Below, piece by piece: positions 41,129-49,845 of a stretch of 60,226 nt of DNA (its first letter is position 1; the number at the start of each line of letters is the position of its first letter). Below the pieces are notes generated by a model. That model saw only the letters and a program-made list of their open reading frames with translations. It was not told where the DNA came from and ran no database searches. The stretch comes from an uncultured Spirochaetales bacterium (GTDB lineage Bacteria; Spirochaetota; Spirochaetia; Sphaerochaetales; Sphaerochaetaceae). Both the position numbers and the translations under genes were made by a program. The DNA lies in the NCBI GenBank assembly GCA_949295125.1, contig CASFJV010000002.1:1-60226 (forward strand), read 5' to 3'.

Positions 41129-41638
41129 CTAAAAACGGACTCCGGCAATAAGCTGTCCGTAAAAGTCAAAATAGTATGGAAAGTGGTCATCAAGGATTCC
41201 GGTCTCAGTCTCCCTGAGCCTTGCAGGATCTGATGCGATTATGCGCGGTTCTATATAGCAGTATGGAAGCCTGAAAGTATAGCCCACCATTATGGAAGAG
41301 AGGAAAAGATTCCTCTCCTCAGGGCTTGAAAGCCCGAAGAAACGCAGGTAGCGCAGCGCATCAACACCGAAAAAAAGCGGCAGGTCCTTAAAAGGATAGA
41401 CATCAGCCCGTATTGCGATATCTAAAGCTGAGATTGAATGCTCCAGGCAGAACGAGTACGAAAAAGGGACTGAGATCCTGAAATCGGCAAAAGAATAGCC
41501 GATATCAAAACTAACCCTGCTGCCATCAGCAAAAAAAGAATCAGCTGCACCAAGATCGATGCCGAAATAAAACGATGATCCGTATACCGGAATAAAAAGG
41601 AAAAGAAGCAGCAAAATCAGATAAGCCAACTTTGCCAT
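41129..41638 (-). CDS. Small outer-membrane barrel-like protein
   Basis: This 169-aa protein has a signal peptide (MAKLAYLILLLLFLFIPVYGS) and repeated amphipathic strands (SFYFGIDLGAADSFF, VSFDIGYSF, GYTFRLPYCYIEPRI), ending GQLIAGVRF with a terminal Phe. It is probably an eight-stranded barrel. The ATG at 41638 is preferred over a GTG at 41647: TTGCTT-16 nt-TATAGT ends seven nt upstream and there is no Shine-Dalgarno. It is first of a two-gene unit with the lipoprotein gene. Confidence 0.6.
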   Translation of the reverse strand: MAKLAYLILLLLFLFIPVYGSSFYFGIDLGAADSFFADGSRVSFDIGYSFADFRISVPFSYSFCLEHSISALDIAIRADVYPFKDLPLFFGVDALRYLRFFGLSSPEERNLFLSSIMVGYTFRLPYCYIEPRIIASDPARLRETETGILDDHFPYYFDFYGQLIAGVRF

Positions 41639-41684
41639 GTAAATCACTATAACTTGAATTCAGGAAAAAGCAAGCAGTTTTTTC

Positions 41685-42194
41685 TCACTCATCATTCTGG
41701 GCTTCTTGCTCAACATCCTCTTCAGCAAGTCCCATCATAGACCTGAAGAGTGCTTCATTCTGAAGTATCTCCTTGCATTTCATCTCATATGTCTCATCTG
41801 CTTTTGAGTTTATCCTGATACCGCTGTGATATTCATTGATTTTTCCGATGCTGTAGCTCGCAAGGTCTTCTGATTTCACGGAAAACACTTCCACAGCTCC
41901 TCCAAGATCTCCCTTTCTCCTGTAAAATGCTATTCTGCCATCTGAGAGGACCAAGCGTCCAGGAACCAGGTTATTGCCGCTTACCAGGCCTGCGCGGTAT
42001 GAAACGATGTCCTTACTACCCTCTTTTTTCTCTACCATTCCCTTTGTAAGCACACTTGTTGTTATGTAGTAAAGTGCCGCACAAACGATCATGACAAGTA
42101 GGATCGGACGGAAGATATATCCCCTGTAGACTGAAGTGTAGACCATGTAAAGGATAGAACCGAGGACTGCCAGTATTGAGATCTTATGGATCAT
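41685..42194 (-). CDS. Membrane protein with two helices and a PH/GRAM-like cytosolic part
   Basis: This 169-aa protein has two N-terminal membrane helices (ISILAVLGSILYMVYTS and ILLVMIVCAALYYITTS) followed by a beta-rich soluble domain (GLVSGNNLVPGRLVLSDGRIAFYRRKG) and an acidic tail. The domain loosely resembles GRAM/PH-like folds; this is a guess from pattern. Start and the EIIA stop overlap as ATGA, so the two are co-expressed. Function unknown. Confidence 0.6.
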   Translation of the reverse strand: MIHKISILAVLGSILYMVYTSVYRGYIFRPILLVMIVCAALYYITTSVLTKGMVEKKEGSKDIVSYRAGLVSGNNLVPGRLVLSDGRIAFYRRKGDLGGAVEVFSVKSEDLASYSIGKINEYHSGIRINSKADETYEMKCKEILQNEALFRSMMGLAEEDVEQEAQNDE

Positions 42195-42625
42195 AGGCTG
42201 AAAACCTCCTCCATCTCTTTTGTGCTCTCAGCTTCCATTATTCCTTTAACTTTTTCATCGTCCTCCAGTATCCTGGCAACATGGGATAAGAAAACTACAT
42301 GTTCCCCGATTGCATTTACAGGAGAGAGAGTTAGGACTATTATGTTTGCTTTTCCATTTTTATCCCATTCTATGCCGCTGCCTGATTTTGCAACCGCATA
42401 TACAAGCTTATCAACAGAGGAAGTGCGTGCATGAGGAATTGCGGTATTCCTGCCAACAAGGGTGGAGGATACCTCCTCACGGTCCTTAACTGCCTTAAAA
42501 GCTCCATCAATGTCCTCAAGTCCAATGGCTTTAAGGATCTCAAGAATAGCGCCATCGCGGTCTTTAGCTTCAAGTGAACTGATAAATATTTCGTCTTTCA
42601 CAGAAGAAATTATAAAAATTTTCAT
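42191..42625 (-). CDS. PTS EIIA (Fru/Ntr-type) domain protein
   Basis: This stand-alone EIIA domain (144 aa) has the phospho-acceptor His in GRNTAIPHARTSSVDKL at about residue 61, and LLTLSP/IGEHVVFLSHVARIL blocks as in PtsN. No EIIB or EIIC gene is nearby, so a regulatory, PtsN-like role is more likely than transport. The ATG at 42625 matches the family start; an upstream GTG at 42658 is open. No ribosome-binding site is evident. Divergent from the large lipoprotein gene. Confidence 0.85.
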   Translation of the reverse strand: MKIFIISSVKDEIFISSLEAKDRDGAILEILKAIGLEDIDGAFKAVKDREEVSSTLVGRNTAIPHARTSSVDKLVYAVAKSGSGIEWDKNGKANIIVLTLSPVNAIGEHVVFLSHVARILEDDEKVKGIMEAESTKEMEEVFSL

Positions 42626-42694
42626 GGAAAAAGTTAACACTTTCCGACTTTCTGGCACTTAGAAGGGATGAAAGCAAGTTACAAGGAGTAAAAA

Positions 42695-44758
42695 ATGAGA
42701 AGAATACTCAGCTTTTCTGTATCAGCCCTTCTGGCTCTTACATTATTCATCTCCTGCGAGGAGAGCGCTAGCGTTGCAGACATGAGGATAACGCTGAATT
42801 CAGACGTATCCCGTCTCATCGCTCCTGAGGAAGTACCTCTAGAAGTCACATTATACCAGATCAGGGGAACTGGCCCTAATAACGGATCATTCAGCTTCAC
42901 TACCACAAAGACAAGCACAACGCTGAGCGGGGTTGCTGTCGGGAACTGGCATATTGAAGCCACCGGCTTGAATGAGGAAAACGTTCCGCTTGTCACGGGC
43001 AGCACCGATTTCACACTCAGCGCATCAAATCCAAGCGTTGTAGTCCGCCTTGCAACCCTTGTCGGCAATGGAAACCTTTCAATCAGCATGAGCTGGAATA
43101 AGGATGTGATAACAGATCCGCGGATTGAGCTTGAGATCACAAAGCAGAATGAGGAGGAAAGCGAAAGCCTTACAGCATCCATGAACACTTCAGAAGGCAC
43201 TGCAACAGCATCCAGGACAAACATGGAAGCAGGATCATACATCCTCCAGGGAAGGCTGTACTCTTCTGATATCCTGATGTCAGGCTTCACCGAGGCAGTC
43301 AGGATTGTCGGAGATGAGACAAGCAGTGCGGATATCGAATTCAATCTGGATAATTTCCCCTACGCTCCTGGATCCATACAGCTTTTGGACCAGTCCGGAA
43401 TACCTGTGGAATGCACGGTTGAGGGAGTGGATAGCGAAGTGACAGCCGGAGAGGAGATAACGGTATCCCTGGTGCCTGAAAAGGCAAATCTCAATGATAT
43501 CACGGTAATGTGGTACATAGATGGAGTCCAGGTGGCCACAGGAACATCTGCCGGCATCACATTCACCCCGGGAGCACACAGGCTCGATGCCGTTGCATAT
43601 ACAAGCAAGATCGGCTCCTATGGCTCATGCTCAATCAGCCTCAATGCCCTTGTGCGGACCGCTAAGGGAATTCCTGGAAACAGCGTGAGGCTCGATGCGG
43701 AGACTACAGGGCTGTCCCTTGGAACCAACACGCTCATAAAATTCCTGCCAGATGGCAAATTCATGGTCATAAGCGGACTGAACAGAACCCTGCAGATCGC
43801 TACAATGGCCAGAAACAATGTCGATGTTCTCAAGGAGTATACAACATCCAGCCTCAGCGGACTGAACGGCACACCGGTAGATCTTGGATACAGGCTGCTT
43901 GATGCCAGCGGAACATATGCCGTCGTAGTAGGAATGAACAGTCCGGCAAATACCGTAAGGTTCAACTACAGGTCAGAGACAAATGAAGTTGAACAGATTG
44001 AGACATGCGGAGGGCTGCTTACCTCCTACATGGGCGCAACTGAGAAGTATGGCATGACAGGCGGTTCTGCAGGTTTTGACAAGCTCATGAATGAAATAGT
44101 TATGCTTGCCTATGACTCAAACGGAAAGAATACATATGTGCTTGAACGCTATGTTCCTGGCCTTTCTTCCGATGAGGATTATGCTTACAGGGGCATCGAC
44201 ATCACAATGGATCTGGAGAATGCATTGAGTCAGAGTGATGGATACTTTGCATCCATGAACTCACTTGGAATAAGTCCTGATGGAACATACTATGTTGTTG
44301 GAAATGAAAATGGACACGTTGCAATAATGAATCATAAGCAGTATTCCGGAATAGCCCAGAAGAATGACTATGCACTTCCAACAATTACGGATGACTATGC
44401 AGGACTGAGGAAGATCATGGTTTCGGAAAACGGCATCACATACTTCATGGGATCAGATTTCATCGCAGGATTTGATGTCCCGAATGACTCAAAAGTCTTC
44501 TTTACGGAGAAAACCGGAAAGAATTTCCTGGACTTCACAATAAATGAAGAGACTGGAAACCTCTATGTCCTCTCTGATGAGATGATCATCTACTGCTATG
44601 AGATTGAAAATGATGGAAGCCTTGGGAATGAAACGGCTGTAGAAACGCTGAGCTCAAATGAAAATCTTGAACTCAGCACAGACGGATCCTATCTCATCCT
44701 CTATACCAAGACGGCAGCCACCCAGATTGAGGTCATGAGGATAAAGACCACAGCATAA
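42695..44758 (+). CDS. Large lipoprotein with Ig-like and propeller-like regions
   Basis: This 687-aa protein has a signal ending FISC (Cys21 lipidated). Residues about 25-330 are beta-rich modules (RITLNSDVSRLIAPEEVPLEVTLYQI; later VTVMWYIDG-like Ig pattern ITVMWYIDGVQVATG). From about 340 on, repeated blades such as FLPDGKFMVISGL, ISPDGTYYVVGNENGHVAIM, VSENGITYFMGSDFIAGFD suggest a beta-propeller. Probably surface or periplasmic; function unknown. It starts after AAGGAG and ends before a terminator. Confidence 0.75.
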   Translation: MRRILSFSVSALLALTLFISCEESASVADMRITLNSDVSRLIAPEEVPLEVTLYQIRGTGPNNGSFSFTTTKTSTTLSGVAVGNWHIEATGLNEENVPLVTGSTDFTLSASNPSVVVRLATLVGNGNLSISMSWNKDVITDPRIELEITKQNEEESESLTASMNTSEGTATASRTNMEAGSYILQGRLYSSDILMSGFTEAVRIVGDETSSADIEFNLDNFPYAPGSIQLLDQSGIPVECTVEGVDSEVTAGEEITVSLVPEKANLNDITVMWYIDGVQVATGTSAGITFTPGAHRLDAVAYTSKIGSYGSCSISLNALVRTAKGIPGNSVRLDAETTGLSLGTNTLIKFLPDGKFMVISGLNRTLQIATMARNNVDVLKEYTTSSLSGLNGTPVDLGYRLLDASGTYAVVVGMNSPANTVRFNYRSETNEVEQIETCGGLLTSYMGATEKYGMTGGSAGFDKLMNEIVMLAYDSNGKNTYVLERYVPGLSSDEDYAYRGIDITMDLENALSQSDGYFASMNSLGISPDGTYYVVGNENGHVAIMNHKQYSGIAQKNDYALPTITDDYAGLRKIMVSENGITYFMGSDFIAGFDVPNDSKVFFTEKTGKNFLDFTINEETGNLYVLSDEMIIYCYEIENDGSLGNETAVETLSSNENLELSTDGSYLILYTKTAATQIEVMRIKTTA

Positions 44759-44768
44759 CTTTATGCAG

Positions 44769-44792
44769 CTCCCGCCCAGCGCGGGAGTGTTT
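44769..44792. terminator. Terminator between convergent genes
   Basis: CTCCCGC (44769-44775), five-nt loop, GCGGGAG (44781-44787), then TGTTTTCATTTT on the plus strand. It serves the large lipoprotein gene; on the minus strand there is no T-run, so any effect on the convergent gene is uncertain. Confidence 0.75.
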
Positions 44793-45791
44793 TCATTTTA
44801 CAATCTGCTCACCATTCTCAATAATGGTATGGGCACTGCTGATTATATTCTCGCTGATATCCAGTCCGAGGGCTTTGGCCACATCCAGATTGAGGTAGAT
44901 TTCGAGGCTCTCCTGATCCAGGTACAGCGTTCCTATGTCTTCCAGCGCTTCTCCTTTCAGGTATCTTTCAACAATCTGTCCTGTAAGCACACCTGAAGCA
45001 TAGTAGTCGAATCCTCCCGCAAGAAGGACTTCTGTCCCGTAACTGCTTGTTGTATCAGCACTGAAAAGAGGTATCTTATGTGCCATGCACACATCAGAGA
45101 GTGCAGTAATGGCACTGACTACTGTATTGTCAGTTGCTACATAGACTGCATCCACCCTGTCGATGATTGATTCAGCCGCCATCCTGACTTCACTGGAATT
45201 CGCAACAGCTGCGGTAACGAGCTCAATTCCAGCTTCCCCGGCTTCCTTCTCCATTGCCTCCATAAGGACTATTCCATTAGCCTCCGATGACGTATAAAGC
45301 ATTCCAAGGCTCTTTATATCCGGGACAATCTCCCTTATGAGTTCCAGTTGGGCCTTTACCGGAACCATATCAGATACTCCGGCAATCCCAGTGATTCCTT
45401 CTCCTACAAGCCCGGCAACAGACGGATCTGTGACTGAAGAGAAGATCAGTGGTGTATCTTCGCAAATGTTTGCAAGTGCCTGGGCAGGTGCAGTTGCAAT
45501 TCCAATATTCAGATCTGTCTTTTCATTGCTGAACACCTGTGCAATCTGTGAGCATGCAGCGACCTCTCCATTCGCATTCTGGCAGTCATACTCAAATTCA
45601 TATCCTGTTGAATCCAGGTAGTCCTTTATTCCCTGCTCTATCGCATCAAGTGCAGGATGTGCAAGCAGTTTGGATATCCCGATAAGATATGTCCTTTCCC
45701 CACTCTGCCCATTCTCTGCTGCTCCCTGGGAAAACAATGCTCCGGATACTGCCAGGATGATTATGGCTGAAACAATTGCGATTCTTTTCAT
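44793..45791 (-). CDS. ABC transporter substrate-binding protein (ABC_sub_bind family)
   Basis: This 332-aa exported binding protein belongs to the TrpX-like family: signal peptide ending ALFSQ, then YLIGISKLLAHPALDAIEQGIKDYL, the twofold SVTDPSVAGLVG, GIAGVSDMVPVKAQLELI and VYVATDNTVVSA. Relatives bind tryptophan or other aromatic/nucleobase ligands; the ligand here is unknown. Its permease and ATPase are not in the window downstream. Expression is probably repressor-controlled: a 25-bp palindrome overlaps the -10 box, ribosome-binding site and start. Confidence 0.85.
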   Translation of the reverse strand: MKRIAIVSAIIILAVSGALFSQGAAENGQSGERTYLIGISKLLAHPALDAIEQGIKDYLDSTGYEFEYDCQNANGEVAACSQIAQVFSNEKTDLNIGIATAPAQALANICEDTPLIFSSVTDPSVAGLVGEGITGIAGVSDMVPVKAQLELIREIVPDIKSLGMLYTSSEANGIVLMEAMEKEAGEAGIELVTAAVANSSEVRMAAESIIDRVDAVYVATDNTVVSAITALSDVCMAHKIPLFSADTTSSYGTEVLLAGGFDYYASGVLTGQIVERYLKGEALEDIGTLYLDQESLEIYLNLDVAKALGLDISENIISSAHTIIENGEQIVK

Positions 45792-45838
45792 AGTAACACC
45801 TCAGATGTTACTATACATAGGTACTGGAGTTTTGTAAA
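45790..45838 (-). promoter_or_regulatory. Promoter with 25-bp palindromic operator
   Basis: Minus strand: TTTACA (45838-45833), 17 nt, TATAGT (45815-45810). The palindrome ATAGTAACA-7 nt-TGTTACTAT (45814-45790) has perfect 9-bp arms and spans part of the -10, the GAGGTG ribosome-binding site and the first two bases of the ATG. It could be a repressor operator or an RNA hairpin hiding the start. Confidence 0.65.
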
Positions 45839-45868
45839 GATACTTTTTATAGAAACATACAAAAAAGC

Positions 45869-45909
45869 AAAAAAATTTCCCTCCCCCATTAACTAAAAGG
45901 GAAGGGAAA
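45869..45909 (-). terminator. Hydrogenase operon terminator
   Basis: On the minus strand TTTCCCTTCCC pairs with GGGGGAGGGAAA (small mismatch) around an 11-nt loop and is followed by seven T. It lies just after the hydA stop. Confidence 0.8.
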
Positions 45910-45915
45910 CTGAAT

Positions 45916-47661
45916 TCAGGCTTCGTCCTTATAGATCTTCTGAGGCCTGTAGCTTGTATGAAGCTCTTCATGAGCCTTATGGCTCAGAGGCTTTCCATAA
46001 TAGTCCTCATAGATCTTCTTGATGGACGGATTCTCATGGCTGCGGCGCAGCGTGCACTTCTCATCATCTGTGTAAAGGCCTTTTGTCCTCTTGAGCCTTA
46101 CCTCATCATCTGTTCCAATTGGCTGTCCGCCACCTGCAATACAGCCGCCACGGCATGCCATGATCTCGATGAACTCATAAGGAGCCCTCTCACCTTTTGC
46201 CTTTGCAGCCTTAACTTCCTCAAGAATCTGCTTTGCATTGGCCATTCCATGCACAACAGCAACCCTTACCGGAGTTCCATTGAAGTCGACTGTACCCTTC
46301 TTGACCTCTTCAAGGCCGCGTACCGGCTGGACCTCCACATTCTCAAGCTCCTTTCCTGTTACGAAGCTGTAGGCAGAACGTACTGCAGCTTCCATAACAC
46401 CGCCGGTCACTCCGAATATGGTTGCAGCTCCCGTATACTCTCCGATTGGGGAATCCACTTCGCTCTCCTCAAGGTTCTTAAAGTCTATTCCATACTGGCT
46501 GATAATCCTTCCAAGTTCCCTTGTAGTAAGAACGACATCGACATCCTTTCCTGTTGAAACGCTCATAGGACGCCTGATCTCATCTTTCTTTGCTGTACAT
46601 GGCATGATTGCCACCGAATATATCCTGCCTGGATCTATTCCGGCTTTCTGTGCCCAGTAAGTCTTTGTAACAGCACCCTGCATCATCATCGGGCTCTTTG
46701 CAGTTGAGAGGTTCTCAAGAAGCTCAGGATAGTATTCCTCCACATAGTTTACCCAGCCCGGGCAGCATGATGTGAACTGAGGAAGCACACCGTTGTTCTT
46801 AATCCTTTCAACAAGCTCACTGGCCTCTTCCATGATTGTCAGGTCTGCACCGAAGTTGGTATCGAATACATAATCAACTCCAAGCCTTCTGAGTGCAGTA
46901 TAGAGCCTGCCTGTCGTGATCTCACCAGGTTCCATTCCAAACTCTTCACCGATTGCAACACGCACTGACGGAGCCATCTGGACAGCAACGATCTTATCCG
47001 GATCACTGATAGCCTTCATCATGTCAGATACATCATCCTGCTCATAAATAGCGCCTACAGGGCAGTGTGTGATGCACTGTCCGCACTTGATGCATGGACT
47101 CTCGTTCAGAGGAAGGTTGGCAGCAGGGCTCATCACTGTTGAATCACCTCTTCCAATGAACTCCAGTGCATATACTCCCTGGAGCTCCTGGCATACCTGT
47201 ACACAGCGTCCGCACTTGATGCACTTATAGGGATCAAGGGTTATGATGTGTGTTGAATCGTCGATCTTCCTGTCTTTCAGCCTTGGCTGGAACGGCTGTT
47301 CACGGATACCATACTCGATGGCGAGCTTCTGGAGCTCACATTTGTTATTCCTTACACAGGTAAGGCATGATGTCGGATGTGTACTCATCGTGAGCTCAAT
47401 GATTGTCTTCCTCACTTCATAGAGTTCCTGATCATGGGTAATGATCTTCATGCCTTCTGCACAAGGCGTTGCGCAGGCTCTCAGGATCTTTGCAGATCCT
47501 TCCTGTTTGCAGACACACAGTCCGCAGGATCCGAATGGCTTCAGATCCGGATGATAGCAGAGGGTTGGAATCCTGATTCCTGCCTTGCGTGCTGCTTCAA
47601 GCACGCTTGTTCCTGCCTCAACCTCTACTGGAATTCCGTTTATGGTTAAATGAATCTTCAT
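45916..47661 (-). CDS. hydA: NAD-linked [FeFe] hydrogenase catalytic subunit
   Basis: This 581-aa subunit evolves or takes up H2. Domains in order: N-terminal [2Fe-2S] ferredoxin (LCYHPDLKPFGSCGLC), His-ligated [4Fe-4S] (HPTSCLTCVRNNKC), two [4Fe-4S] (CIKCGRCVQVC, CIKCGQCITHC), then the H-cluster motifs TSCCPGWV, MPCTAKKDE and MACRGGCIAGGGQP, and a small-subunit tail with the YYGKPLSHKAHELLH-type end (here EELHTSY). All cluster ligands are present. With the NuoF- and NuoE-like genes upstream it forms a HydABC/Hnd-type complex coupling H2 to NAD and perhaps ferredoxin. H-cluster maturases are not in the window. Confidence 0.95.
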   Translation of the reverse strand: MKIHLTINGIPVEVEAGTSVLEAARKAGIRIPTLCYHPDLKPFGSCGLCVCKQEGSAKILRACATPCAEGMKIITHDQELYEVRKTIIELTMSTHPTSCLTCVRNNKCELQKLAIEYGIREQPFQPRLKDRKIDDSTHIITLDPYKCIKCGRCVQVCQELQGVYALEFIGRGDSTVMSPAANLPLNESPCIKCGQCITHCPVGAIYEQDDVSDMMKAISDPDKIVAVQMAPSVRVAIGEEFGMEPGEITTGRLYTALRRLGVDYVFDTNFGADLTIMEEASELVERIKNNGVLPQFTSCCPGWVNYVEEYYPELLENLSTAKSPMMMQGAVTKTYWAQKAGIDPGRIYSVAIMPCTAKKDEIRRPMSVSTGKDVDVVLTTRELGRIISQYGIDFKNLEESEVDSPIGEYTGAATIFGVTGGVMEAAVRSAYSFVTGKELENVEVQPVRGLEEVKKGTVDFNGTPVRVAVVHGMANAKQILEEVKAAKAKGERAPYEFIEIMACRGGCIAGGGQPIGTDDEVRLKRTKGLYTDDEKCTLRRSHENPSIKKIYEDYYGKPLSHKAHEELHTSYRPQKIYKDEA

Positions 47662-47674
47662 CTCTTTACCCCCA

Positions 47675-49462
47675 TTACTTTACGCTGATAGCAGAAAACT
47701 TACAGGTTTCCTTACATACGCCACACTTGATACATACCTGAGTGTTTATGCTGTGCGGCTTCTTCAGCTCACCAGAGATAGCGCCAACAGGGCACTTCCT
47801 TGCACATGCTGTACATCCAATGCACTTGCTTGGATCAATAGAATAGGAAATGAGCTTCTTGCACTTTCCTGAAGGGCATTTCTTGTCTTTGATATGTGCC
47901 TCATACTCCTCTGGGAAGTATTTCAGTGTTGAAAGAACAGGATTAGGTGCAGTCTGTCCGAGTGCACAGAGGCTTCCCTTCTGCATTGCAAGTGCAATCT
48001 GCCTCATCTGTTCCACATCCTTCTCTGTTGCCTTTCCTTCCGTTATCTTTCCAAGCAGGGCATTCAGCGTCTTTCCGCCAATTCGGCAAGGAGCACATTT
48101 TCCACAGGATTCATCAACTGTGAAATCCAGGTAGAATTTGGCAACGTCAACGATGCAGTCATCCTCATCCATGACGATCATGCCGCCAGAGCCCATCATT
48201 GATCCGATCTTCATGAGGGAACCGAAATCAATTGGAGTGTCGAGGTTCTCTTCTGTTATGACACCGCCGGAAGGGCCTCCCGTCTGTACTGCCTTGAATT
48301 TCTTTCCATGTGCGATACCGCCTCCGATATCGAATACGATTTCCCTTAATGTCGTTCCCATCGGAACCTCAACAAGGCCAGAATTGCAGATCTTTCCTGT
48401 AAGGGCAAATACCTTTGTTCCATGGCTGTCATCAGTACCGATTGAAGCAAACCACTTGCCTCCCCTGACTATGATGGCAGGGATGTTTGCCCATGTTTCC
48501 ACATTGTTGATGACAGTAGGCTTTCCCCAAAGTCCCTTTACTGCAGGGAATGGTGGACGAGGCTGAGGCATGCCCCTCTTTCCTTCAATTGACTGAAGCA
48601 GTGCTGTCTCTTCTCCGCAGACGAAAGCACCAGCACCGAGCCTGATCTCGATATCGTAATCGAATCCGCTTCCAAGGATATCCTTTCCAAGAAGGCCGTA
48701 CTCCCTTGCCTGCTTCATGGCAACTTCAAGGCGGTGAATAGCCAGAGGATATTCGGCCCTGATGTAGATGAAGCCCTGGTGTGCGCCTATTGCCTTTCCG
48801 CAGATTGTCATTGCCTCAAGGACAGAATGCGGGTCTCCCTCAAGTGTTGAGCGGTCCATGTATGCTCCCGGATCTCCCTCATCAGCATTGCATACGACGT
48901 ACTTCACATCCCCTTCTGCCTGCTTTGTGAAATTCCACTTCATCCAGGTAGGGAATCCAGCACCGCCACGGCCTCTGAGTCCTGCGATCTTGAGTTCGTT
49001 GATGATATCATCCTCACTCATCTCAAAGAGGGCTTTCTCAAGAGCCTTGTATCCGTCACATGCGATATATTCATCAATGTCTTCAGGGGCGATCTTTCCA
49101 CAGTTCCTGAGCACAACCCTCTTCTGCTTCTTGTAGAATGGGATATCCTCAACTTCCTCGTATGGCTTCCTGACCTGATGGCCATACTGAAGGCGTGTGA
49201 TCTCACGTCCTTTTATTACATGCTCGCTGATAATCTCTTTTGCATCCTCAGGCTTCACCTGCACATAGAAGCTGTCTTCAGGGAGAACCTTCACGATAGG
49301 ACCCTGTTCACAGAATCCGAAACATCCGGTCTTGACAATCTGGACCTTGTCCTGAACACCCTGGTTCTTAGCCTCTTCAATGAGGTTCTGGTAGATCTGG
49401 TCGGACCTTGATGATTCACATGCTGTTCCTCCGCAGACCAGGATATAGTTCTTAAATGCCAT
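47675..49462 (-). CDS. hydB: NAD-linked hydrogenase, NuoF-like flavoprotein subunit
   Basis: This 595-aa subunit has an N-terminal thioredoxin-like [2Fe-2S] domain (CGGTACESS, TGCFGFCEQGP), the NADH/FMN core (GRGGAGFPTWMKW, ADEGDPGAYMDRS), the N3-type [4Fe-4S] ESCGKCAPCRIGG, and a C-terminal 2x[4Fe-4S] ferredoxin (CIGCTACARKC, CIKCGVCKETC). It passes electrons between NADH and the hydrogenase. The ATG at 49462 follows GGAGG; an upstream extension of eight codons overlaps that site and is rejected. Confidence 0.95.
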   Translation of the reverse strand: MAFKNYILVCGGTACESSRSDQIYQNLIEEAKNQGVQDKVQIVKTGCFGFCEQGPIVKVLPEDSFYVQVKPEDAKEIISEHVIKGREITRLQYGHQVRKPYEEVEDIPFYKKQKRVVLRNCGKIAPEDIDEYIACDGYKALEKALFEMSEDDIINELKIAGLRGRGGAGFPTWMKWNFTKQAEGDVKYVVCNADEGDPGAYMDRSTLEGDPHSVLEAMTICGKAIGAHQGFIYIRAEYPLAIHRLEVAMKQAREYGLLGKDILGSGFDYDIEIRLGAGAFVCGEETALLQSIEGKRGMPQPRPPFPAVKGLWGKPTVINNVETWANIPAIIVRGGKWFASIGTDDSHGTKVFALTGKICNSGLVEVPMGTTLREIVFDIGGGIAHGKKFKAVQTGGPSGGVITEENLDTPIDFGSLMKIGSMMGSGGMIVMDEDDCIVDVAKFYLDFTVDESCGKCAPCRIGGKTLNALLGKITEGKATEKDVEQMRQIALAMQKGSLCALGQTAPNPVLSTLKYFPEEYEAHIKDKKCPSGKCKKLISYSIDPSKCIGCTACARKCPVGAISGELKKPHSINTQVCIKCGVCKETCKFSAISVK

Positions 49463-49475
49463 ATTCTCCTCCCTC

Positions 49476-49841
49476 CTAAGCCTCAACAGCCATTTCTTTT
49501 ATGATCTTGCCACCCATGACTGTCTCATCAATGATCCTGGCAACATCGGATTTCTTCACATCCTGATAAGTTACAAGTCCTAAATCCGGAGTGTGGATCT
49601 GGACTGCAGGCTCCTTTACACCCTCAAGTGCTCCGGACTGCGTGATTATTACATCGTCAAGGCCTTTTTCCTCTGCAAGTGTTGCAAACTCATCGAGAAT
49701 TATCTTAGCTCCGCTCTCAATGCCACTTGTACCCATTGCAACGACTATGTGCCTCTTTTTGCCTTCAATGTCACGCTTTTTCATCTTGATCTCTTCACGC
49801 TCCCTGAGGCTGTGAAGCTGTTCAACTGTAAGCTTTGCCAT
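49476..49841 (-). CDS. HndB-like thioredoxin-fold protein lacking all cysteines
   Basis: This 121-aa protein aligns by pattern with the [2Fe-2S] thioredoxin-like HndB group: HIVVAMGTSGIESGA at the first cluster loop, ITQSGALEGVKEPAVQIHTPDLG at the second, then VTYQDVKKSDVARII. The cluster-binding cysteines are replaced (Ser in GTSG and QSG); the protein has no Cys at all. A basic N-terminal extension (REREEIKMKKRDIEGKKR) precedes the fold. It is inside the hydrogenase operon and probably structural there. Confidence 0.75.
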   Translation of the reverse strand: MAKLTVEQLHSLREREEIKMKKRDIEGKKRHIVVAMGTSGIESGAKIILDEFATLAEEKGLDDVIITQSGALEGVKEPAVQIHTPDLGLVTYQDVKKSDVARIIDETVMGGKIIKEMAVEA

Positions 49842-49845
49842 TTTA

